Shown one piece after another: positions 24,201 through 35,139 of a stretch of 64,000 nucleotides of DNA (positions are counted from its first letter, which is position 1; each line of letters opens with the position of its first letter). The DNA is from Parascedosporium putredinis. Lineage: Eukaryota > Ascomycota > Sordariomycetes > Microascales > Microascaceae. Made by a program: the position numbers and the translations under genes. The DNA lies in NCBI GenBank assembly GCA_949357655.1, contig CASHTG010000011.1, positions 558,001-622,000 on the forward strand, read 5' to 3'. Under the pieces are notes generated by a model. That model had not been told where the DNA came from and made no database searches. It saw nothing but the letters and a program-made list of their open reading frames with translations.

Positions 24201-27200
24201 CGCCAGCTGCGCCCGCAGATCAACAATTACTCCCTCAGTATGGAGAGCACGACGGGCCAAAAGTGGCAGCTGGATCGAAGCCAGTTCGAAAGGAGGGCGA
24301 TGGGCGAGCCGGGAATGGCGCCCGCGCCCGTGGCCCAGCTTGATGTACAGAGGAGGATGCGGCCTGAGATCTCGCGGTTGATCCGGACCGTCTACCCCAA
24401 ACTACGGGATCACGAGTCCGTGCGCAGCCATCCCTCCGTCGCCGGCATGCGCGAGAACCTGTTCTGGCTGCATCATACGCGCCCCGAGGAGTCGAGGGAT
24501 GATGGCGCCCTGGTCAAGTCGCACAGTAATAACTGGGAGGTGGGGATGGCGGTCGCGCTGGCAAAACACTTGGTTCGGCAAGGAGAATACTCCTCGACCG
24601 ACATCGCAATGCTCACTCCGTACACCGGCCAACTAAGGAAGTTGAGGGCCGCTCTGAGTAAGGATTTCGAGGTCGTGCTCGGCGAGCGAGACATCGAGAC
24701 CCTCGCCAAGGAGGACGTAGAATCTGGGACAAACGGTTCCGCTCTCGAAAAGGACGCCGGACAAGGTAGGCGGCTCGAGAAGAAACAACTCTCGCGTGCG
24801 CTGCGTGTGGCGACGGTGGACAACTTCCAAGGCGAGGAGGCCAAGGTAATCATCGTATCGCTCGTGCGCAGCAACCAAACCCGCAAAGTCGGCTTCCTCC
24901 GCACCGAGAACCGCATCAACGTGCTCCTCAGCCGCGCCAAGCACGGCATGTACCTCATCGGCAACTCGGAAACGTATATGCACGTCGCCATGTGGGAGGA
25001 CGTGCGTTCCCAGCTCGCCGCCGTCGGCGCCGTCGACGAGGCGTTCCCGCTCTGCTGCCCGCGTCACCCCGGGACGGCGATCCTGTGCGCGACGCCCGAG
25101 GATTTCATCCTCAGGAGCCCCGAGGGGGCTGCGATCTCGCCTGCGACCAGAGGCTGGAGCCCTGCGGCCACCGCTGCTTTGCTCGCTGCCATTCGGCGCT
25201 GCTGCACGACGCCGTGGTCTGCCACCAGCCGTGCCCGAGGATTAGGGAGACGTGTAATCACACGTGTCCCAAGTTCTGCGGCGAAACGTGCGGTCCCTGC
25301 CAGGTTCCCGTATTCAATATCAAGCTACCGTGCGGCCATGTCGTTGCGCGACTGAGCTGCAACCAGACGCTGAATCTTGCCAGGGTCGAGTGCCCCATGC
25401 TTGTGAGCAAAAAGGTACCCAGGTGCGGGCATGTGGTCCAGGTTCAGTGTGGTTTGGACGTCTCTCTGCCTGTTTTCGCCTGCACGGCACCGTGCACCAA
25501 GATTTTGGGCTGCGGCGACAAGTGCCCCGGATCCTGCGGCTCGTGCGAGAAAATTGTGGATGGCTCGCGCAAGGTCCAACATGCCGCCTGTGCTAAGATC
25601 TGCGAGCGGCCGTTTGGATCGTGCAGTCACCGATGCACCCAAAGATGTCACAAAGGCCAGTCGGAGTGTGGATCCTGCGACAGCAAGTGTGAGGTATGCC
25701 GCCTCCCTCCGAAAGTCTCGGTCCAGATTTGGATGCTCCGGCCAAATCGTCTTGTTGCGTGATCTAACCCGAAGCCGCTGCTCGCTTGTAGGTCCGATGC
25801 CCGCACTCGCTGTCCTTCCAAGTGCGGGAAAGGCTGCGTCCCGTGCATCGAACCCTGCACTTGGTTCTGCGCACACCAAGGTGCCTGCACGATGCCGTGC
25901 GCCGCGCCCTGTAATCGGCTTCCGTGTGACAAGAGATGCGATAAGATTCTCCCTTGCGGCCACCAATGTCCGACTTACTGCGGCGAAGTGTGCCCAGTGG
26001 ATGCAAAGCTTTGCCAGGAGTGTGGTGACCGGGGAGACGCGCTGGTGGACTTTTACGAAGGCAAGACATATGCCGAGGTCGATCTCAATGAGACACCCAT
26101 TGTCTTTCTCTCCTGCAGGCATTTCTACACCGGCAATAACTTGGATATGCTCGTAAAACTCTCCGAAGTGTACTCCGAAGATCCCACGACGGGCTCTTAC
26201 ACGGGTCTGCTTGACATCTCAGGCAGCTTGGCGAGCCGCGTGCCGGCGTGCCCAGAGTGCCGAAGGCCCATCCTACAGTTCACGACTAAGAGGTATAACC
26301 GCGTCGTCAACAAGGCAGTGATGGACGAGGCAATGAAGCGATTCTTTACCACCGGAACAGCCGAGTTGGAGGGGCTTCAAGACAAGTTTGACGCCTTGAT
26401 CAGACGTGCCAAGAAACAGAGGAATAAGGCGCTGTCGAGCCAGGCGCGCGCGCAGGTCGTCACAGATGGGTATGAAATTAAAGCTGCTGCCGAAACTTTG
26501 CGCATACGGATGGGCAAGGAACATCAGCCATCCAAGCAACTGCACGACGCGATAGTGCTGAAGGCGAGGGAGGCTGTAGGGTTATCACTGGAAGAGAGGA
26601 TGCAGAATCTCAATGTCTCGTCCGATGCACAGGACGGGCGCGCCAACAGCGCCGTCTTCACGCCCGTTTTTGATAAGCAGCTCGGTCTTAAGGCACACCT
26701 TATTGAAATCCAAACACGGGAGTTCATCTTATGCGAAGCGACTAGCAAAGAATCAAAGGCTGCGTTGGTGTCCAAGAAGGTTGTGCCAGAGAGGGCGGAT
26801 CAGCTTCTCCTAGACTGCGATGGACTGATTGCAGAGTCGTTTGGCGCAAATCTCCCGAGAGTACAGATACCAGCAGCCCTTTCCTTTGCCAAGGTGACTT
26901 TGATGCTTCCCAACGCCAAGCCGGAGTCACGAACAGTGGCAGCAACCAGAGTGTCGGAAGCGATTGATCTGTGCAGGACCCTTCCCAACGGAAAGGAGCT
27001 GAGCGCGCCGCTACTGGAAATCAAGAGACTTCTCGACGGACCGGTATACAACGAGGTGACGCCGGAAGAGCTTGCGGCGATCAAAGATGCCATGGTGAGC
27101 GGGCCAAGAGGCATCTCCACGCACTCGGGGCACTGGTATAATTGCGCCAACGGCCATCCCGTAAGTTTCACATCTTGTTTTTATGTCCCCTGCATGATCG

Positions 27201-27369
27201 CCACCATCTAGACATATGCTAATAGCTCCCTTTCTTCTCCCTTTAGTTTGCCATTGGTGAGTGCGGTATGCCTATGGAGTTGGCGAGATGTCCAGAGTGC
27301 AATGCGCCGATTGGTGGTCAGAATCATGAGTTCGTTCAGGGAGCGACGCGCGCTACGGAAATGGAGTGA
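21244..27369 (+). CDS. Large CCCH/SF1 helicase/NFX1-type/RZ zinc-finger protein (ZNFX1/Hrr1/SAD-3-like)
   Basis: About 1950 residues from ATG 21244. Order: RG-rich N terminus; CCCH finger (C-x8-C-x5-C-x3-H); a long helical region; UPF1-like SF1 helicase with Walker A GPPGTGKS, CYTNHALDQF, EEAAE (Walker B), GDHRQLRP, VDNFQGEEAKVI and INVLLSRAKHG; an NFX1-type Cys-rich array from about 25110; and a C-terminal RZ finger (HWYNCANGHPFAIGECG, then CPEC). Introns at 23327-23420, 25694-25791 and 27161-27246 fit exactly. Frame changes near 21550, 23050, 23990, 25070 and 25810 leave the domain order intact. Relatives (S. pombe Hrr1, Neurospora SAD-3, animal ZNFX1) act in small-RNA silencing; a role in silencing here is inferred from family only. 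Confidence 0.9.
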
Positions 27370-27945
27370 ACTGAGGCGGCGTAGATTTTGGTGACTTAAC
27401 TGTGGGGTTCATATTTCCAAATAATGAAACCTATAGTGGCAGATAGCATATTTCTTTTTATCTATTCTCCCATCCCTAAGATTCATTTCTAAAGATGAAC
27501 GCGGTGCAGCTCAAGCACGGATAGTAGGGACATCGAATCGCTACACGTAACATTTTAGGCTGGAACAGCACAATCTCGTCGATAATTAACACGCGGGTCG
27601 GTTTATGCTTGCTTGTTCCCAGGTTATTGTATCGACGCTAGGGTTATTAGAGCTATGGCAGACAATATTGCTTATGTTTCTATCTTCATCTATGGCCGTT
27701 GGGTGTGGAGCTGGCCTGGGACGGATCTGCACAGCACTTGTTTCGTTGTACTTGAGCTAGGCTTGCATCGCATGTCACACATATACATTGATGTACCGTC
27801 AAGAGGTGACATGACCCTCATTCATTGGTCGTGGAAATCCGCCTCACTTAGGCCCCAAATAGAATGTTTTTTATTCTCTTCGCCATCTTCGCCCGATCTG
27901 GTCTCGCCCTAGCATCACCACCTTTAACCTTGAATAGCCATCATC
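27370..27945. other. Intergenic
   Basis: 576 bp after the helicase gene; base composition becomes more AT-rich here. No coding signature was recognised. Confidence 0.5.
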
Positions 27946-28932
27946 ATGGACAACTACCCAGCACAACCTAGGTCTGCAAAATCATATGGCAGTGGAGCAC
28001 CATTCGCCGCCCACCTTGCACAAGAGGAGGGACGAGAGCCCGGAAGATATGGCACCAATAGACCACCACAGCGTGGCCAGCCTGGGAAACTTGTGGGTCG
28101 GCAAAATATACGAGATCCAAGGCGTGACAGCGTATCATGGCGTCGAGAGGAAATAGTCCGGGAGATGGGCAACTATACGACAGGAGAGGACAAGTTCCTT
28201 TTCGGTGCATTTAAATATATTGTGGGAGAAATCTTGCGCCTAGGTCCAACTGCGTCGGACATGCCAAGTTCTGGTATTGAAGATTGTTGGGTCTGTAACT
28301 ATATCCCACGCTACCTCGTTGATTGGCCGGGAGAGAATGTATATCGTTCACCAATAGATGGTTTAATGGGTGGATTTCTGATATTCAAGAAAACCGTATG
28401 TCATGATGCTCTATTCCTCAATATCTCGGAGAGGGAGATATGGGCAGAACTCAGTACCCAATGGTTCGGCGAGTACTACCGGTACTTACCCTTTGCCACT
28501 TCATTACGACTGTGGCAGATGAGGCATATATCAAGGGTCGATGACTACTACTGGTACTTCCCCTTTGTGACATCAATACGACTGTGGCGGATGAGGGATC
28601 AATCCATAGACCGCGTCGTCCTATCACTATATGTACATGTAGATGGATGGATGAGAGGCATATCCTTTCGAAAAATGGGTATGGGAACTATCATCAGAAT
28701 ACGAGGCCCCCGAAATATGGTCAAACGAGGAAAACTGCCACGCTTCAATCTCGTATACTATCGGTGGACCATCAGCCCCACGATGTCGGAAATGATTATA
28801 ATCGGCAGGCCATGGCAAGCCTCAAACAGGCCGTCCATAGCTGGAAAGTCCACACGGGTAGGGCAAAGGCATGGAAGGTCTGCCCCTACATGCGCAATAG
28901 CTCTGGTGATGCATTACCTCTGGCATATATAA
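27946..28932 (+). CDS. Hypothetical protein, 328 residues, no recognised domain
   Basis: An uninterrupted ORF from ATG 27946 (MDNYPAQPRSAKSYG). It is rich in aromatic and arginine residues and includes an in-frame 24-residue duplication (RYLPFATSLRLWQM and WYFPFVTSIRLWRM). Other frames in the same stretch also contain protein-like segments (for example LGNLWVGKIYEIQGV around 28090-28130), so the true gene may be spliced or frame-shifted differently. No homologue is recognised. It is lineage specific if real. Confidence 0.4.
   Translation: MDNYPAQPRSAKSYGSGAPFAAHLAQEEGREPGRYGTNRPPQRGQPGKLVGRQNIRDPRRDSVSWRREEIVREMGNYTTGEDKFLFGAFKYIVGEILRLGPTASDMPSSGIEDCWVCNYIPRYLVDWPGENVYRSPIDGLMGGFLIFKKTVCHDALFLNISEREIWAELSTQWFGEYYRYLPFATSLRLWQMRHISRVDDYYWYFPFVTSIRLWRMRDQSIDRVVLSLYVHVDGWMRGISFRKMGMGTIIRIRGPRNMVKRGKLPRFNLVYYRWTISPTMSEMIIIGRPWQASNRPSIAGKSTRVGQRHGRSAPTCAIALVMHYLWHI
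28453..28596. repeat. 72-bp tandem duplication, two diverged copies
   Basis: 28453-28524 and 28525-28596 align over 72 bp at roughly three quarters identity. The best-conserved part ends CGACTGTGGCRGATGAGG in both copies. The period is 24 codons, so the surrounding ORF is kept. Confidence 0.75.
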
Positions 28933-29665
28933 CCAGTATAGGATGGGGATGTATTTCTAGTCACCGCTCAATCTCAAGGCGTCTGCCATTGATCATGAGG
29001 AAAGCCAAAAACCTAGCCGGACTAAAGGCAGAGGCGACAAGCTGGACTTTGCAATAGGTGGATTGGACGGTGCAACAATGGACGATGACTTTGACGTTGA
29101 CTTGAGTGGATTGAATGATACGGCAATGGGCCAGGTGGTGGCCAATGTGGTGTGTACCGTCAAGCAAGATGGGAAAATCTTCGGCCTGCAGAGGAGCCCA
29201 CAAGCAAGGAAGAAGCGCGAATGGAAGTCCCTCCCATCAATCAATTACCCCGCCTACATCAAACGTCCATGACTAAACAGGAGAGAAGGATATTGAAGCA
29301 GAGGGAAAAGCGTCGAAGGCAGCGAGAGGATAGAGATCTTATTAGGACTGGGCCGCGTCTTGACGACGCTGCTCTAGTGAGGCTCACTATGCCAATCCTA
29401 TCAGCAAATAAATGGCCCGGGGACCTTGCATATTACTAGGCTCGCCTCGGACGCTACGGAGCCTTGGCAAATGCCCAGAAGCTCCAAGACACCTCAAGCT
29501 GGTAACGCGGGGGCCGAGGCAAGCGCAATGAGCCACAATGTCGGGGCTGGGAAGGTCTGACCGCCCCGACTTTTTCCCACTCTTCAATTACTCAGAAAAA
29601 GCATATCGGACAAAAAGCTAGAGCGAGAATTCTTAATACTTCAGCGAGGTATACTTAGTTCCGAA
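28933..29665. other. Possible coding remnants, unidentified
   Basis: A frame at about 29030-29272 encodes an acidic stretch (MDDDFDVDLSGLND) followed by a basic one (RKKREWKSLPSINY). A second frame at about 29270-29439 gives a charged helix (MTKQERRILKQREKRRRQRE). They could be two ends of one frame-shifted small gene or the tail of the preceding ORF. No domain was recognised. Confidence 0.3.
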
Positions 29666-29974
29666 ATGGATCGGGCCCGAGGGCCACTGCGCTCCCTAGT
29701 CATCTATATCAATGGGTTTACTCCTTTTGGTGTAACAACGATTGCTCGGGGTATTTCTAGGACTGAACAGCTCCTTAGTATTTCAGAGCAGGAGTTGAGG
29801 TCTCTGAGGACGCAGTTGAAAGATTGGCCCGGTGGTCAGATGCCTGCTGATGTTCAACTATATCTAAGCCTTGAAGCCCTCATTAAGCTGAAGGAAAGGC
29901 AAGATGAGATGACACCATATACGCCGCGGTGGGGAGAGATTGAATCAGACATGCAAACCATCAAGGACAGATAG
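29666..29974 (+). CDS. Hypothetical small protein, 102 residues
   Basis: ATG-started ORF with a helical, charged second half (LLSISEQELRSLRTQLKDW, LEALIKLKERQDEM) that could form a coiled coil. No family recognised. It lies in AT-rich accessory DNA with no clear neighbours, so it may be spurious. Confidence 0.35.
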   Translation: MDRARGPLRSLVIYINGFTPFGVTTIARGISRTEQLLSISEQELRSLRTQLKDWPGGQMPADVQLYLSLEALIKLKERQDEMTPYTPRWGEIESDMQTIKDR

Positions 29975-30371
29975 TAAACCGTAAACTCATTCCGTATCAT
30001 AAACTTATCATAATGCTTCCCTGATATTTGCATAAGGGGCAGAAAAGAAAAGACTATAGGAAATACAAAAATCTCAAGCCGACAAGGTGTAGGAAACCAC
30101 TTTTATCTTGGTAGGTATTCACCCAGAAACCCATAATTCCAGCCATCAAAGACGGCTGGATGGAGGAACCGAATCGTCACTAGGAACTCTAGTTTGGATA
30201 AGGCTCCCCACAAAGGAGATCATCCAAACTCCTAGGTCCGGGGTCCAGCGCCGATTGGTATACTGCCGTCCTCCTCATAGATCAAGTTACCTACAAAAGA
30301 CTAGATACCACTAGATCATAGTGGATCCCTGACATCATTGGACTGATTGATTTGTCCTGACATGGAGTTAA

Positions 30372-31470
30372 TCATGGTTTTTTTCTTCCTCCCTTTTTCT
30401 TCAGTGTCCTGCATGTTTCCGATAGGTGAAGCAGCTGCCGCTCCTTTGATTCATTGTGATGGCCACAAAAACATCGGTAGACGGGCTTCAGACCCTCGTC
30501 TGAGCATTTTTCAGGTGTCGGCGATAATTGTCTCTTCGAGTCGACGTATAAACGCATCTGCACTCGAATTTCTTTTCACCGTCCACTGGATGCATTTCTT
30601 TTATATGTCGATCCAGATCCCTTGCCTGTTGAATGGCTTTTTACATTCACTGCACCCGTGTGATCTACCATGTGCTGCCACTTTATGCTGCCTAAGAGCA
30701 GTTAGATATCCTTTTGGTTTGGGGATAAGGTGTATTTTAAGAACGTCGGAACCTACTTTAGCCTTCGCCTACAGGAGAAGCTCTCGGGACAGAGCTCACA
30801 GCTATGGCCTTTTAACGGACGTAAAAGGCTAGGTTCTGCCCTAGAGTTGTTGAGCGAGCGGAGCGGAATTGATTCAGGTGGCGCTGGTAGGCGGTGGGGT
30901 GACGGGAATTCTGGCTGTGCAAATGCGAAGGAGGCACTTGTGACATCGGCGAGGGGGTGGGATTGCGAGATGTGTAACTCTGAAGCTCCGAAGTTGGTTT
31001 TGGGGAAGTTATGCTATGGTTACATGTAGGAGATAAGGCTATAAAGTCAGGGTAAATAAAGTTCATCGGCGCAAGGGCATTGGCACCGGGGGACGAGATT
31101 GGCGTGAGCGATTCCGATTCACAGGGTACATGTATCGTCAAAAGAGCGGGATCGATATATCTGCCACCCGTAGACGTATCCTTGCCGTCGTCAGTGAGGA
31201 TATTTCCAGAAGAACTCGCATGCCGCGCATCGTCCCAACCAAGTAACCATGTATCCAGCAACGAAAAACAGTCTTTGTTGGCATTGGAATCCGAGGGCTC
31301 TAGACGATAGTTGTACCAATCGACTCTGGACCCACCGGAACCATCTGTTATGTGATGATCATAATTGTCTGAAGCAATGTCGAAAGCGCGGAACTATGTC
31401 CGCGCCCTCTCGTTCCAAATTGTAGTAGAAGCTACATTTTCAGTTGAGGAGTATCTCTCATTAGCAACCC
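30372..31470 (-). pseudogene. C2H2-type zinc-finger protein, disrupted
   Basis: Several minus-strand frames together encode C2H2-type fingers: HSCELCPESFS near 30790, CSECKKPFNRQ then RDLDRHIKEMH near 30630, FECRCVYTSTRRDNYRRHLK near 30530, and VYRCFCGHHNESKERQLLHL near 30450. The N-terminal frame (about 30812-31370) is Ser/Pro-rich. Frame breaks lie near 30820, 30770, 30625 and 30490, plus an in-frame TAG around 31394. The start is not determined; no good ATG is visible. It could be a true decayed gene or a gene hit by the same base-calling errors as its neighbours; the extra stop makes decay more likely here. Probable role: DNA binding. Confidence 0.6.
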
Positions 31471-31964
31471 GAAAGTGAGCGATGAAGAGGCTTATTTACT
31501 ATCGCCTCCGTGGCAGGCGAAATGAGAGAGGAGACTTACGAGGATGGCCTTGGTGGGCAGGCGAGACGTGGGACGAGGGGTCTCCGGCTAGGACCTTACT
31601 CCCGCCCAACCTACGTATGGAAGGTTGCAGGGTGAAGAATTCGTTATTTCGGAAGAGGGAGAATGAGAGGCGGTTTTATGTAAATCTGCCAGATTCGAAA
31701 TACAGGCTCAGATTTACCGCCTCAAATCCGTATGCTCAAGTACGCGTTCTTTTGGATAACCCGCAGTTAGCTGCACGTCATGTATATGTACATATGGGAA
31801 ATTCTGGGCTAGAATGTGCACAAGTAGATTTTGGCACTGTTATACGTTGCTATCCCTCAATTACCTGAAGATGATCGATTGGGTCAGAGATTTAGCCTCA
31901 GTCGACTCTTGGTACTTATACCTCGTGGGTGATGGTGATTGATCATGTTCCACAACATAGGCGG
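31471..31964. other. Intergenic
   Basis: About 490 bp upstream of the C2H2 gene. The ORF at 31482-31868 shows no family features. Confidence 0.4.
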
Positions 31965-32453
31965 TCAAATCAGGCGGACTTTTCTCCATGTTGAGCTCTG
32001 GAACCAGTTAACGCATACACATCCATACAATGGGTCCATCAATGCATAGATCGATCCATGTAATTCCCCATCACTCAAGCTAGACCCCGCATCAGGCTCT
32101 CCTGCCAACCGCCGGTTGCCCAAACAAACCTCGTGTGAGCTCATCCAGGCCCGATTCAGGAAATGCCCACATGTGCTGCCCTTCCCTGACAGTTGCTTCT
32201 GGGCTGCTTCCAAACATACAATGAATCCATTGTAACCATTAGACGAGATCCCCGTAGCGAACCGTCCATCAGTGACCAGGGACTGTCCACAGCTGTGATA
32301 CCCGATTCCCGTGCGAACATTAGAATCTGCTGGCAATCTCGCTCGAGGTCCATGGCACGAGAAGAAGGAACAGATCTGAAATATCGTTGACTCATCGATC
32401 GCCAGCGACGGGGTAGAGATTTTGAATGGTTTCTCATCCAGCATCCGCGACAT
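31965..32453 (-). CDS. Hypothetical protein, 162 residues
   Basis: ATG 32453 opens an uninterrupted ORF (MSRMLDEKPFKISTPSLAID) with evenly spread cysteines and glycines and no signal peptide or transmembrane segment. No family recognised. It sits between the disrupted zinc-finger gene and the tandem repeat array, and chance openness cannot be excluded. Confidence 0.35.
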   Translation of the reverse strand: MSRMLDEKPFKISTPSLAIDESTIFQICSFFSCHGPRARLPADSNVRTGIGYHSCGQSLVTDGRFATGISSNGYNGFIVCLEAAQKQLSGKGSTCGHFLNRAWMSSHEVCLGNRRLAGEPDAGSSLSDGELHGSIYALMDPLYGCVCVNWFQSSTWRKVRLI

Positions 32454-32840
32454 TTATGGAAAGCAAGTAGACATTCGCTGGGCTATAAATTGGTGGGAAG
32501 GAGTGTAGACGGTTCTAACTCAACAGGCAAGTTTTTAGGTGAATAAATGATGAATTAATAGCAAAGTCTTTTGACGGCAAGGAGGCCGCCACATTTGGAG
32601 GCTTAGCAATGGTCCCAAAACGCAAGTCGTTTATTAGGCCACTTGTGACAGGCGAAAGCTTCTTTGAGGCGAATTCCATTTTCCAATAGCTATTCACCAA
32701 TCAAGAACAGCTACGCACGACCGTTGTGAACAATGTCTATAGAGCCAACGACACGATGAAACTGGGATGAAAGGCAAACAGTAATATGCATGTTCCGCTC
32801 AATATTCTCATCAGTATGAACGAGTTACGCAAATAAGGGG

Positions 32841-33290
32841 CTTGAGGCGATATATAACTTCCAGTCGGCTCCCCTAGACGCAAGGCTCAGGGACCTGAGA
32901 CGATATCTCACATACATTTAATCGTTTATGGGGATGCGCTGCGGATCCGAGGCGATATTTCATCTCCAGTCAGATGTCTGTGCCGACAATTAGGGTCCTG
33001 AGGCGATATTCTGTGTCCTAACAGGTTACATGACAAGGCTAGAGAACCTGAGGCGATATCTTGATTCCAGCCGCTATCGAGGATAATGCTAAGTTCGATG
33101 CTCACAGGCCTTGAGGCGATATTCCATGCCCTAACACGTTGGCTAGGATCATGGCAAGGCTAGGGAACACTGAGGCGATATCTCGATTCCAGTCATGCTG
33201 TCGAGGATAATACTGAGTTCGATGCTGAAAGGTCTTGAGGCGATATCAACATTCCAATCATGCTAGCACGGATAGTGATGATTGATACGT
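32841..33290. repeat. Degenerate tandem array with TGAGGCGATAT core
   Basis: Eight copies of the core (consensus CYTGAGGCGATAT) start at 32841, 32894, 32946, 32997, 33047, 33110, 33169 and 33234, spaced 50-65 bp. From 33001 on, two unit types alternate. Type A has GATTCCAG..GTCGAGGATAA..GTTCGATGCT. Type B has CCTAACA..GGCAAGGCTAG.GAAC. The order is B A B A A', so the array is a higher-order repeat. It contains no ORF and is not a CRISPR: spacers are themselves repeated and the core is too short. Confidence 0.85.
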
Positions 33291-35139
33291 TGTCTTCATA
33301 AGAAACGTTTATTTGGTAAGTAGGCTAATGTGTATATAAACATGGAGAACCCAACCATTGAAATCCTTACTGCCGCTGTCGATATATAGCTTATTTCCCC
33401 AAATACAGACAGCACCATTTATTTTCAAGCCCAAAAACCGTGAACCAGACTATCCATCATCTTTTGAGAACTTTCTTTACCGAGGACTTCTCGTAAAGCG
33501 TGCTTATTAGTAAGTAGCCCTACGTCGTGAGTTTCCTACCGCAGCCTCGATCTAACATAAACTAGGGCAATGGATATCTCAGGTTCTTCGAGCATCTCTC
33601 CCTTGCCTACTCAGGCGGAATTAGTCCCTAGCACGACCGTATACTCGGCTCAGTTGTGCGCTTGGCTTGAAACACCAACTAGTGCTGAGCCTTGGACCGT
33701 CTTTCATGTTCAGGAATCAGATGCAGATGGTAAAGAAGAAAGCATTAACCAGCCCCGTTCTTCCGATTGAAGACACAGGTAGTATATGCTGAATAGCGGT
33801 TGACCTTTGACAAGGCGGTAGTGTAAGGCAAATCATGGGTGTCGTTTCCTGGTCATTCAGCCCCTACTTCCCGAGCTTCGTGGCTGATCATACAGGAGAC
33901 TAGCCCCAAATTGATGGAAGTTCCACCGCTAGCTGTGTCATTAGCTGCGGCGATAGATCGGAAGATTTGCTGAAGGAGTCCCTCGCTACCAAACGGTTTT
34001 TGACAGCGCGAAAGGCACCACAGGAGGCGTTGAGCGGCACCGTTGCGCCCCTGCTAGTGATATGACCGGGCTAGCGCGATGTTAATGGAAAGAAGGATCT
34101 GCCCCATATGCGAAGATCCAGGAATCTTGCCCCATGAAAAACCTGAGAGTTTCTTTATAGTATCACGCCTTGTGAAGCCACGGCGGACGGCGAAGGTTAG
34201 TTCTGTGGCCCATAGCTAGCATCGGTGCCTAAGGGTTCATTCTTGATATCATGACGACAATATGTAGACAACACATGAACTACATCCCAGTGTCCGCTTT
34301 CCGTCATCTCCCTCTGCTTGCCCCGTTACTCTTACCTTGTTCTTTAAATTGCTTTGGCACTTCGTTCCCTCCGCCGTTTCCGCCCTTTTGTAGCCTAACC
34401 AATTCCAAGAAAATGAGTATTGGGGGCTTGTTTTCCTTCGGGACGGTGGAAATGCAAACGTCTCCTTCTCTGAGTCCCAAATGCTTGAGATGCAGAGAGT
34501 GTCTATGAACCAAACTTGGGTACAAAGGATCAATGTTTCTAGTTCTTGGGAGATCTGTTTTCGATGCCGAAAGCGCTGGACGTATTTAAGCTGGGGTGGT
34601 TGCTAGCTGTAAAAAGAAAAGAAAACAAAGGCATGGTAGACAAGACAAATGAAAGGGGTCTATCGCTAGTAGCCAAATGCCCCATACTAGCTCCGTACTT
34701 TGAACGTCAATGTGTTGGGTATTTTTGCTGTGTGAGTTGAACTTTGAGCAGCGAGACTGCGGCCAAGTGAGGATGGCAGAGAATAAGTGGGAGCGGTGAA
34801 TCAGATGGAGATGGAAAGATTTGCCAAGGGCCTAGGGTCTCTATAAGCCCGATTCTTTCACCCCATCTAATTGTTGGGATGTTTTTCCGTGCCTGACTGA
34901 CGCGCATTTTCGAAAACTGGCATGGGATCTGTTTAAGAGTTGGGGCTGTGCACATCTCAGCTCGCAGCCACGGCGCCTATTTTTCCACTTCATGGCTATG
35001 CAATCCCCACCAAGCGCTGGTTCATCGGGTCGCCCAGTTTTAAAGGGGCCCTGTTCGATCTCAGGGATGCTATCCGAACTTTAGAATCTACTCCAAACCA
35101 CAGAGCTTCTATTATTTGATTGCATCACACCTCCTCATT
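33291..35139. other. Intergenic
   Basis: 1.85 kb of AT-rich DNA upstream of the membrane-protein gene. A 66-codon ORF (33570-33770) has no recognisable features. No RNA gene was seen. Confidence 0.45.

Noticed and set aside
32841..33290. CRISPR-like array
   Set aside because: The core is only about 12 bp, the intervening segments are themselves repeated, there are no cas genes and the host is a eukaryote.
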